Shown one piece after another: positions 1 through 6,390 of a stretch of DNA of 11,590 nucleotides. Source of the stretch: Pavlovales sp. CCMP2436 (taxonomy: Eukaryota > Haptophyta > Pavlovophyceae > Pavlovales). The stretch lies in the NCBI GenBank assembly GCA_026770615.1, contig MU631908.1, positions 7,965 to 19,554 of the forward strand, in the 5' to 3' direction. How positions within the stretch are numbered: the stretch's first letter is position 1; the number at the start of each line of letters is the position of its first letter. Position numbers and translations under genes: made by a program. The notes beneath the pieces are model-generated. The model saw only the letters and a program-made list of their open reading frames with translations. It did not search any database and was not told the origin of the DNA.

Positions 1-282
1 CGGTGGCGCCCAAGCCAGCGCAGCCGACTAAGGCACGCAGCAGGCAATGGGCGACGCAGCGCTCAGACCAGCAAAACATTCAGAACAGTCAGACGCCAGC
101 TTGAATCCCTATTAGTAACATATTAAGCCTCAACGACGCCAGCGCTTTGTTTTCGGCTTCCTCATCATCCACCACTTCTACCAGCTCCCCACTTCGGGGT
201 AGCGCGTAGGAGCCTGCGTCGGAGCGCTAAGATCAGCCTAACTTGAACTTGAAACGTACCGCCAGCCTGAACCCCCCTACAT
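1..282. other. non-coding left flank
   Basis: No reading frame here continues into the retroelement on the right: every frame meets a stop before or at 283-285 (TAA in the element's frame). A small hairpin is possible where CCCC and GGGG flank ACTTC near 188-200. The stretch also holds the first copy of a diverged direct repeat described separately. Its composition is less A/C-biased than the element that follows, which suggests different origin or older insertion debris. I see no gene in it. Confidence 0.4.
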
Positions 283-298
283 TAATATATTAAGCCTC
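95..298. repeat. pair of diverged ~38-bp direct repeats
   Basis: Positions 95-131 and 261-298 align with about three quarters identity. Both begin GCCAGC, share TGAA a few bases later, and end with the identical 11-mer TATTAAGCCTC. Their starts are 166 bp apart. The right copy overlaps the point where the retroelement reading frame opens, so the pair may mark a junction or old duplication. Confidence 0.5.
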
Positions 299-620
299 CT
301 ACCCTACCACCTACAAGCAATTGGAGCACAGCAGCACAGTTAAACTCGGCCCGGAATACCCTGCTCTCGCCCATAATACGCAAAGGTTTGCTCCCCACAC
401 TTTTCACACCAACAGCCATGCTTTGCGGCTCACTTAACTCCGGGGGAACGGGAATTACAGATCCTTTCGCTCTCAACGCATGGTACAAAGCCGCAGCCCT
501 GCTCACCCTCCTCAATACAAGCTCTGCAGTGGGCTTAGCATCACGCCAACTATATCATACCTTCAACGGCACTCTCGAATACGACAGATTACAGGCCCAC
601 CATGACACTCTCACCCCCCC
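286..620 (+). pseudogene. C-terminal remnant of LINE reverse transcriptase region
   Basis: An open frame without its own start codon runs from the TAA at 283 to the homopolymer at 614-620. It contains a Gly-Gly-Thr-Gly-Ile motif (442-456) followed by Asp-Pro and an Ala/Leu-rich helix. This resembles the GGLG element that follows the thumb region in many LINE reverse transcriptases. The catalytic YxDD box and palm motifs are not in the window. The frame ends at TAA 646-648, but the protein-like sequence continues in the next frame from about 606, so a one-base change in the C7 run at 614-620 most likely split the gene. The RT assignment rests on the motif and on the RNase H and zinc motifs downstream. 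Confidence 0.55.
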
Positions 621-2280
621 ACAGTCGCAGAGGGCTGGCGATCCCTAAATAGCACGGTCACCAAAGAATCCGACGACCCGATTGCAACCAACATTCGAAT
701 AGCGGCCGACATCCCGATTGGGAAACTCACACTCGGTGAGCTCCTCGGACCGGAACTGACCTCTTCATTAATAGCCACCGGGAAAGCCCAAACTCAAGGC
801 GGCCTAACCAAAAAGCTACGGAGCCAACTACAGACCCAACTCAGCAGGCCACTCGCCGACACACTCCAACTGTGCCAACCCATACAAGGACGAACAGACG
901 GAACAACAGATCTAGACCGTGCCATTCTCTCGCCAAACCCCACAGCAGCGATAGAACGGACAATCAAGAGGAACATCCAGCTGAACGGTTCATCAAGTGC
1001 ACACACAAACGATGATCCCTGGGTCTCAGAAAGCAGAGCCCTCTTCGGAAAAGAATGGGTCTCCAACTGGAAGGCAGGCAACGAACACCACATCCCACCA
1101 TCTATTCAAAAAATCCGGACAGCCGCAACCCTCCAAGCCCTCCCACGTTTTCCTGCACCCGCAGGTGCCAGATCCCACACGACACACCCGAGAAACGCAC
1201 ACCTGGACAAACATGACAAAACACTAGGAGCAGCCCTCCCGGGAGGCTCAGTCACCGACGTAGCAATTGATGGCTCCCACAAGGAGACGACAGGAAAAAC
1301 CGTAGAAGGCGTCGCCTACCTAATCAACTACCCAGACGGGAGACAGGAAATACATATGGCCAACGCCATCCGCCCAGGGGACAAAGATGCTCTAGACAGC
1401 GAGCTTACAGCTGCGACACTCAGCCTCCGCCTCAAATCCCTTTAAACACAGACGACACTCACCTCCTCTTGGGACTGCCTCAACCCACTCAGGAATCTGT
1501 GGCGCTTAAACCCCAACTGCAACACAGCCGCAAACACCGACCCACAACCCCAACACCAAGGCACAAACGAAATAGCCACGCCAAGCCGACAGTCACAACT
1601 CCAACCCAGCGAACTCCTCACACGCAACATCCACGCCGGCAACACCCATATCTTCAAGCACCAAAAACCCCACAAAGCGGACTCTTTCCTCAGACCACTG
1701 ATGAAAGACCCAACAATTGACACAGTCAGCCAAGTCTACATTATAGACAATGCAGGAACCACTGCCCTCATCGCCAAGGCCAACAAGAAAGCCAACGAGA
1801 TACAACCACCGCCCACGGCAAGGGAAGTACCAACGCCAGCCTATGACGCAGTACATGTGACACTCAACGTCTGCGCTGACTGGGCCGCCAGGCAAGTGGC
1901 AGTGGAGAACCAAACCCCCTTTCACGACCTAGGCCCATGCGCCTGGCCGCCAGCAATGTACAGCGCCACAGATAAAGACGGGAACTTTATTGACCACACA
2001 CCATCCACTATTAATAGGGCAGTCATAGAAGAAGCAGGGACCCAAGCACTTACCATTCATGTCCACAAGGATCCCCGGAACCTCACTAGACGCACACACA
2101 GATATTCCATCCGCCTAAGGGACCGAACCGACCTCTGGGTAAAGGAGTCAACAGCCTCCTTAAGACTGCCCACAGGGAAAAACTCAGAGGCTAAACAACG
2201 CACATACGTCCGAGACATGACAGGCACCGCGAGTTACAACTCAGACCGGGCAAGAGACGAACCAAAGCTCCTCGACGTGA
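606..2280 (+). pseudogene. RNase H domain of the LINE polyprotein (broken)
   Basis: One frame is open from 606 to beyond 2280 except for a TAA at 1443-1445. After about 200 residues of linker comes an RNase H-like fold. Val-Ala-Ile-Asp-Gly-Ser carries the first Asp (1269-1271). A Glu in Ser-Glu-Leu-Thr-Ala-Ala follows 44 codons later (1401-1403). An Asp in Ser-Trp-Asp-Cys-Leu (1473-1475) follows 24 codons after the Glu. Leu-Asn-Val-Cys-Ala-Asp-Trp-Ala-Ala (from 1863) matches the Nx2ADx2A motif with the last Asp at 1878-1880. The first three spacings fit type I RNase H. The gap to the last Asp, about 135 codons, is roughly twice the usual one, so an insertion is likely. The domain would remove the RNA strand during cDNA synthesis. 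The TAA lies between the second and third catalytic residues, so this copy cannot make an intact domain without readthrough. Confidence 0.72.
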
Positions 2281-2805
2281 CCCTTTACGAAGGTGGCACT
2301 CAGCACCAAATGCCCCTTCTGCATCATGAAAAGCCTGGACCCAGCGGACGGAACGGACTCAGTCGAACATATCATGAAGCACTGCCCAGCAACCGACGAC
2401 CAACGCGACCTTTGACGGACCGTAATCATGAAAAAACTCGGAGGCCTCGGCACCACCTCGGAATTACGCGCCATCGCCGACTCTGCGCTCAGCCACCCAG
2501 ACGCGCACGCCGGGAGCGTCTCGATACAGACCCAGGAGCTAGTCGAGGAATGTCTCAAACTGAACCGAACCTGGGAGTACAAGACGGTCACCATACAAGG
2601 GGTCCTCCTAGCAGCCACGGAAGCTTTAAACGCCGAACGAACCAAGCTCATTAAGGGCGATGAGCCCATCACTGACCCTGATGACCCAGAAGACACGGAA
2701 ATGGACCCGTTCATACCACCAACCCATCCACAACAGAGCAACAACTTGGCAAGCACCCACAATTTCGGCGCTTTCACAGCCGCCGTCAAAGGCCGCCACC
2801 AATAA
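2281..2805 (+). pseudogene. CCHC-type zinc motif and helical/acidic segment of the LINE polyprotein
   Basis: The protein-like sequence moves to the next frame near 2280, just after a TGA at 2278-2280. A CX2CX15HX4C motif spans 2311-2385. C-terminal CCHC motifs of this kind are common in LINE polyproteins and are thought to bind nucleic acid. A TGA follows at 2416-2418. From 2428 about 125 residues read on in the same frame. They have a predicted helical part with paired Glu and Leu/Ala heptads, then an Asp/Glu/Pro-rich acidic stretch near 2660-2710. The segment ends at TAA 2803-2805. I see no Lys-Pro-Asp or similar restriction-like endonuclease motif after the zinc motif. The ATG at 2428 is probably just an internal Met of the old polyprotein. 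Confidence 0.65.
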
Positions 2806-3132
2806 TATACAGACACCCAACAAAAACACAATAAAAGCCAGACGGGCTGCCCAGGGACAATATCCAACCCTCCAAACCCCCCCAAACGACCTCGCACATA
2901 AAAGGGCACAGGCATACCCAATACCCCAACAGGAGATGGAGCCGGAAGCAACACACTAATCGCCAATGACTCTCCAACAGAAGATAGAGTCGGAAGCAGC
3001 ACAACAACCATCCATAACCCCCCGAAACGCCCACGTGCTCAAAAGGGCAACCATGGGAAACCCAAGCCAATCATCCGATGGACACCAGCGAGAGCATGGA
3101 AAATCGGAAAACTCTACACTACCGTAAACCTC
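2806..3132 (+). pseudogene. repeat-bearing basic linker of the LINE polyprotein
   Basis: The same frame continues from the zinc segment into the OTU domain, interrupted by TAA 2803-2805 and TAA 2899-2901. The peptide Asn-Pro-Pro-Lys-Arg-Pro-Arg occurs twice, at 2875-2895 and 3016-3036. These basic clusters resemble monopartite nuclear localisation signals. A 141-bp period (47 codons) separates the two copies, and a second repeat of 48 bp lies between them (about 2924-2955 and 2972-3003). All periods are multiples of three, so the repeats arose while the sequence was coding. A nuclear-targeting role is inferred from composition only. Confidence 0.55.
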
Positions 3133-3740
3133 ATGGACATGGACGTTGTAGGTGACGGGAACTGCTTTCTCTACGCAGCAATGGGAATCGACGACAGCGG
3201 TGCAAGCCACAAACAAGCAGCAGCGAACCTTCGCGAGCGAGCCATAGTCCACGCCCGGGCGCTACCCGAAACCGTTCAGAACCACTTAGACCTCAGACGG
3301 CCCGACGACGACCCAACAGACCCCTGCGGCAACAGCACCGCTCCTATGTGGTCGATGGCATATCAGGCAAAGGAAGGGTTGGATACGCAACAACATGTTC
3401 TACAGCATAGCAACAATCCTACGGATCGACATAGCAATAGCCACTCCCAAGCAAGTGGGAATAGACGTGACCCCAACCTTATTTATTCATTGGCAGGCCC
3501 AGACACCAACTTACCTCACCCAGCCCATCCACTACCAAAACAACTTAAAAGCGTCCAATGGGCGCCACCAGCACCACCAAGACCAGGGGCACGCAGGCTC
3601 CGACAACATTTACTAGTCACACTGATGAACACATCTAGACAAACAGACCTCGGACCCACACCCATTCGCGTGATACACAGCAACATACAGAGGAATTCAA
3701 CCACTCATTCCAGGCCAACAACCGCAACCACCTTAGATGA
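3133..3740 (+). pseudogene. OTU-like cysteine protease domain (frameshifted)
   Basis: The segment opens with Gly-Asp-Gly-Asn-Cys-Phe-Leu-Tyr-Ala-Ala, the catalytic Asp-Gly-Asn-Cys box of OTU proteases (nucleophile Cys at 3163-3165). A helix rich in Ala, Glu and Arg follows, as in OTU folds. Near 3330-3390 the frame shifts. The stretch at 3371-3613 then resembles the OTU part that follows the first helices: Trp, a hydrophobic helix, and an Ile-Asp-Ile-Ala-Ile-Ala strand. It ends at TAG 3614-3616. Further shifts lead to Pro-Ile-Arg-Val-Ile-His-Ser-Asn (about 3661-3684) and a tail with Glu-Glu-Phe-Asn-His-Ser-Phe ending at TGA 3738-3740. OTU domains usually carry the catalytic His in a His-Phe/Tyr-Asn/Asp setting. 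Here that position reads Glu-Phe-Asn, with a His two residues later. OTU domains cleave ubiquitin chains or process polyproteins; the role in this element is unknown. The copy cannot encode an intact enzyme. Confidence 0.75.
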
Positions 3741-3916
3741 GGAGAGAGTTTATTTAAGATAAGTGGAGGATTATTGAGTCACCCTGCCGCCTGGAACTAG
3801 ACCAGGGGTTGGGTTGGAGATTACCGCCCTCGGCGGTTAGGCGAGCTGCGCATTAGCGCACGTCATTCTAATTTTTAACAATTTAAAACAGACTAATAAA
3901 CTCCGACAGCCTGTAT
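3741..3916 (+). other. structured 3' flank of the plus-strand retroelement
   Basis: After the last stop comes a non-coding stretch with three compact hairpins in 71 bp: CCTGG/CCAGG (3790-3794 with 3802-3806), a 6-bp ACCGCC/GGCGGT stem with a 3-base loop (3823-3837), and TGCGC/GCGCA with an ATTA loop (3847-3860). CGCCT (3789-3793) can also pair with AGGCG (3839-3843), closing a larger multibranch fold. An AT-rich stretch follows. Many LINE reverse transcriptases recognise a structured RNA 3' end, so this is the likely element 3' UTR. Confidence 0.5.
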
Positions 3917-3963
3917 CCCACCGTGTGATTCTTGTCCACGAGGGGCACGAATCACACGGTGGG
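3917..3963. repeat. perfect 15-bp inverted repeat with 17-bp loop
   Basis: Left arm 3917-3931 (CCCACCGTGTGATTC) and right arm 3949-3963 are exact reverse complements. Inside the arms, after one mismatch, five more pairs can form (one of them G-T), leaving a loop of about five bases. The palindrome lies exactly at the switch from A/C-rich to G/T-rich plus strand, between two retroelements in opposite orientation. Confidence 0.85.
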
Positions 3964-3967
3964 GGGC

Positions 3968-4201
3968 TTATTGTGGTCCCGGTCTACCCCACCCCCTCAG
4001 GGTGGTGGGCCTCGGGGTCGATATGTTGAGGTGTGTTTTCAGGGCATTGTTCTTTCCTCTTGCGCTTTTGGCGTGCGTCTGCTGATGGGGCTTCGGGGCA
4101 TTGTCCCTCTCTCTTCTTGCGCTTTTGGCGCTCCTCTGTTGGCTGCTGGGGTGTTTGAGTCTATGTCGCTGCTTCAGGCCGCATGGATGAGCGCAGAGCA
4201 C
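3968..4201 (-). pseudogene. repeat-containing C-terminal reading frame of the minus-strand element
   Basis: About 77 codons are read from a Met at 4201 to a stop at 3968. A motif containing Ala-Lys-Ser-Ala-Arg occurs twice, encoded by the 54-57-bp tandem repeat (4042-4152). The segment is Lys/Arg-rich and looks like the continuation, after a frameshift near 4165-4200, of the larger frame upstream on the same strand. I do not recognise a family. Confidence 0.35.
4042..4152 (-). repeat. two-copy tandem repeat, 54-57 bp
   Basis: GGGCATTGT occurs at 4042 and 4096 (54 bp apart). A block ending TCTTGCGCTTTTGGCG occurs at 4058 and 4115 (57 bp apart). The 3-bp indel between copies keeps a reading frame, which supports past coding of the minus strand. 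Confidence 0.75.
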
Positions 4202-4757
4202 GGTGGTGTGGGACTCGTGCAGCAGTTGTTCCGCTGTTGTCTATGGGGAGCCGCGTCGCGCGAGTCCGCTGCTGTTCCACGATCGACTGTTGTGTCTGGT
4301 CTGGTTCCATGAGTGGTGGGTAGGTCTGGTTGGCTTCCAGTGGGCGTTTGGATGGGCGTAGTATGCATGGGTGAGGAGGCGCCAGCATGTCCTCGGCTGC
4401 TGTGATATGGGCGGCCGCTGCTTGTGGCACCGGTGGGCCGGGTGGGGTTGGCCTCTGTGGAGTGGCCGGCGTGGGCTGTGGTGTGTCGATCTTGGCTCGG
4501 CTCTGTGAGCGTTTGCGTGGTGGACTTGCTGTGGTGTCGTGTAGCGAGGCGGCCATGTTCACTGTTGATGACTCGGGGGTATGTGGCTGTTCCCCTACAG
4601 TAGGTGGTGCGGTGAGCTGGCAGGCTTCCACTGGCCGTTTGGATGAGCGCAGTGTGCGTGTGTGCGTGGGTGGCGTGGCCCCATTTGGTACGATGGGGGC
4701 GGCCGTTGTTTGTGGCCCTGGGGGGATGACTTGTGTTGGCATCTGTGGTGTGCCCGG
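4161..4757 (-). pseudogene. Pro/Thr/Ala-rich repeat protein segment with basic KRP motifs
   Basis: About 199 codons are open on the minus strand between a TAG at 4758-4760 and a stop at 4161. The first Met is at 4742, but there is no reason to prefer it as a true start. Variants of Leu-Arg-Ser-Ser-Lys-Arg-Pro-x-Glu-Ala recur three times, and a Pro-Arg-Lys-Arg-Ser-Gln cluster lies between. The rest is Pro-, Thr-, Ala- and Gln-rich and probably disordered. The repeats reflect a 291-bp tandem duplication. The basic motifs recall the KRPR linker of the plus-strand element, so this may be the equivalent region of a relative. Function is unknown; nuclear targeting or RNA binding is a guess. Confidence 0.4.
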
Positions 4758-4850
4758 CTAAGGTGTGGCGGGGGAGTGCCTCTGGCGTGTGGCGGGCGTC
4801 ACTTGGCTCTGCGTCCGTTTGCGTGGCGGCCTTGGTGTGGGCGCGTGAGG
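4332..4850 (-). repeat. two-copy diverged tandem repeat, ~291 bp
   Basis: GGCTTCCA followed by a TGG..GTTTGGATG block occurs at 4332 and 4623, 291 bp (97 codons) apart. Matching blocks follow in the same order: a GGGCGGCCG block (4408 and 4697), a CTGTGG block (4455 and 4744) and a GTTTGCGTGG block near 4510 and 4818. A partial third copy of the first block (GCTTCAGGCCGCATGGATGAGCGCAG) starts at 4172. The copies have diverged by indels and substitutions. Confidence 0.65.
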
Positions 4851-5087
4851 CATGGCGTGCGGGGCTGTTGGTGGTGTGAGGGTTGGATTTTGCTGTGTGG
4901 CGGCCTGTTCGCGTTGGCGTGGCTAGCCCCGTATGGCCTCGAGGCGGATTCTGGGTATCGGGTTGTGTGGCGTTGCACGCACGGGCGGTGGGGGGGGGGT
5001 GGCGGTTGTGTGGCCCGTCGTCCGTCCCTCTGCTGCAGCTGTGGGTTGATCCGTGTGGGTGTGGTTGTCAGTGATCGGTTCGTGTCT

Positions 5088-5390
5088 TTATTTGGCTGCT
5101 CTCTCGGCTGCCTGGGCGGCCCATATGGCTATCTTGAACTTATGTGCGTCATGTACGGATATTTTGTCCTTAGTTGCCGCCGTGGACGTCTCAATCGCGG
5201 CTTTGCGTAGCGTGCGCATCTCGAGGCTATGATGTAAGAGTATGCGGTGTAGGTCACCCGGCTTGGGGGCTTCACCCCTCTGTCTTTCTTGAGTTCATCC
5301 TTGATGCTCATCCCGATCTTTTCCTGAATAGTAATGTGTGTCGACTTGCGCTTGCTAATTAACCGGCTTACGAGCCATTCAGGGGAAAAG
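5088..5390 (-). pseudogene. helical protein remnant split by a frameshift
   Basis: Two overlapping minus frames look protein-like. The first (about 5390 to 5270) includes Met-Ser-Ile-Lys-Asp-Glu-Leu-Lys-Lys from 5311. The second continues to TAA 5088-5090 and includes a 43-residue helical stretch from Met 5219 that is rich in Ala, Lys and Glu and ends Ala-Ala-Glu-Arg-Ala-Ala-Lys. A one- or two-base frameshift near 5265-5285 would join them. It lies upstream, on the same strand, of the repeat-rich frame at 4161-4757 and is probably the N-terminal part of the same element. No family is recognised. Confidence 0.35.
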
Positions 5391-5776
5391 CCAAAAACCG
5401 GGCACAGGGGCAGGCAGGGCGACGGGAGCGGTGAGCGGCCGGGAGGGGGTGCGCGGATGGCGGGGCATGGCAAAAAGAGCGCCGAAGTTAAGCGTCAATA
5501 ATGTCCGGTGGGGCGCCGTTGAAAAATAATTATTCGACTGGTTTATCCACTGGAGCCAGCGCCCGCTTTTTGTGCGTCGGAGCGAAAATTAGTAAACTGC
5601 AGGGTCAGAATCCGAATTAGTGGCCAGTCCGGGGGGAAATTGTGAAAAAGTCTAGTGATTAATATTAGCCTCGCCGAATCAAACCGAGTTCGTCGATGCG
5701 GCCCTGTCCTTAGTGAGGCACCGGGATGTGCACATTCGCCAAACAAATTTGCAAACCTTGCCAAATTTGCCGCAAA

Positions 5777-5872
5777 AGAATGGCAATGCTTTTATTCGGC
5801 ATCATATTGAAATGCTAGTTATTCAGTCAACAATTTGTTCGTAATATGGCCAAATAAAATAATTGCCATTCT
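5777..5872. repeat. imperfect ~30-bp inverted repeat, 34-bp spacer
   Basis: Left arm 5777-5808 and right arm 5843-5872 are near reverse complements. AGAATGGCAAT matches exactly, followed by a TTTTATT core and GGC...ATATT, with a 2-bp length difference. The match stops abruptly outside the arms. It could be a remnant of a small fold-back transposon or a cruciform-forming site. Confidence 0.65.
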
Positions 5873-5913
5873 AAATCTATTTCTTTTCCTTGCACCAGTG
5901 CATAAACGTTAGT

Positions 5914-5922
5914 TATAAATAG
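5914..5922 (+). promoter_or_regulatory. possible TATA box
   Basis: TATAAATAG matches the TATA consensus well and lies on the sense strand, about 350-435 bp upstream of the two candidate starts of the Sel1-like gene. That is far for a direct promoter unless there is a long leader or a 5' intron, and AT-rich spacers give such matches by chance. Confidence 0.2.
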
Positions 5923-6178
5923 TAACCGGTTGGGACAAAATGCGGACCAAATTTCAGTGCAAGTTCCTGGTGAGGCATGCATTCTCTCTTGCGAAATTCT
6001 AGTTCAACCACTCTCCAACCAGGGATCGGGGAAGGTATTTCAGGCTAGTTAGTCATGCAATTCTAGTTTGTATCTAGTTCAGAACATACATATTTCGTCA
6101 CAAAAATAACCGGTCTTTTCTCTGTCATTAGCGAGGCAAATTCTCTTTTGTACTGTTATTATTACATGGACCAAACCG

Positions 6179-6390
6179 AGTTCAACCTGTCAACCGGCGG
6201 CGGACGGTCGACGTCCACCAAGCGAGAAGGAGAACTAGCCCGGCGGGCACAAGGGAGAACCGGGCATGTCGTACGCCGAACACGCGCGCCTCCGCGCAGT
6301 TCAACCGGACGAACACGGACGGTCCACGTCCGCCAAGCGAGAACCGGGCATGTCCTACGCCGATCACGCGCGCCTTCGCGCGCGCGCGGA
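6179..6390 (+). repeat. tandem duplication covering the start region of the Sel1-like gene
   Basis: The sequence from AGTTCAAC at 6179 is repeated from AGTTCAAC at 6298. A CGGACGGTCSACGTCC block lies at 6201 and 6316 (115 bp apart), and a GAGAACCGGGCATGTC block containing the start codon lies at 6255 and 6339 (84 bp apart). The first unit therefore holds 31 extra bases, which include the in-frame TAG at 6236-6238. Both units encode Met-Ser-Tyr-Ala-Glu/Asp-His-Ala-Arg-Leu-Arg-Ala. Confidence 0.85.

Larger units (their letters stand above)
283..3916 (+). mobile_element. decayed 5'-truncated non-LTR (LINE) retrotransposon with RNase H and OTU domains
   Basis: A continuous A/C-rich plus-strand stretch encodes, in order, the post-RT segment, RNase H, a CX2C...HX4C zinc motif, a helical/acidic segment, a basic repeat linker and an OTU protease. 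This order fits the 3' half of a non-LTR retrotransposon. The RT catalytic core and any apurinic-type endonuclease would lie further 5' and are absent, as in a 5'-truncated copy. The reading frame is broken by in-frame stops (1443, 2416, 2803, 2899) and by frameshifts near 614-620, 2280, 3330-3390, 3614 and 3689. It is therefore a pseudo-element. From memory, RNase H plus a cysteine protease in one LINE is reported for the algal Dualen/RandI group. I see no restriction-like endonuclease motif after the zinc motif, so membership is uncertain. No poly(A) tail or target-site duplication was identified. Confidence 0.82.
3964..5400 (-). mobile_element. decayed repeat-rich retroelement segment on the minus strand
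   Basis: The minus strand here is strongly A/C-rich, like the coding strand of the plus-strand element, and carries broken protein-like frames with in-frame-length internal repeats and basic KRP-type motifs. The 3' (right-to-left) end near 3966 resembles the end of a second, shorter minus-strand fragment at about 8556, which fits 3'-anchored, 5'-truncated LINE copies. Both ends have an AATAAGC-like terminus, and a CCCAC...GTGGG hairpin (3987-4009 here) lies just inside. No RT motif was found, so it could instead be a non-coding-end partner or a different repeat family. The left-to-right limit near 5400 is set only by the loss of strand bias and reading frame. Confidence 0.55.
5480..6178. other. 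AT-rich spacer upstream of the Sel1-like gene
   Basis: The strand bias of the retroelements ends and the sequence becomes AT-rich, with no convincing reading frame. It holds the inverted repeat at 5777-5872 and a TATAAATAG match at 5914-5922 on the plus strand. Two AATTCTAGTT words lie near 5995 and 6061. The promoter of the downstream gene should lie here. Confidence 0.5.

Noticed and set aside
1443..2901. Reassigned stop codon: TAA read as Gln in the long retroelement frame
   Set aside because: The same element also has in-frame TGA (2278, 2416) and TAG (3614) and several frameshifts, and one TAA has a CAA partner in the repeat. Decay explains all of this without a variant code.
2241..3070. 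Long minus-strand frames rich in Val, Leu, Cys and Gly
   Set aside because: They mirror the A/C-rich plus-strand retroelement, which has recognisable zinc and OTU motifs; the minus frames have none.
4387..5210. Gly/Cys/Trp/Val-rich plus-strand frames
   Set aside because: They are shadows of the A/C-rich minus strand. The in-frame repeat steps and basic motifs make sense on the minus strand.
283..5400. A single element with a 5' inversion (twin priming)
   Set aside because: Twin priming places the inverted 5' part upstream of the 3' part. Here the inverted segment lies beyond the 3' end of the plus-strand copy, so two separate insertions are more likely.
5543..5764. 73-codon minus-strand frame with mixed composition
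   Set aside because: No motif, splice context or neighbour supports it, and it lies in a spacer where frames of this length arise by chance.
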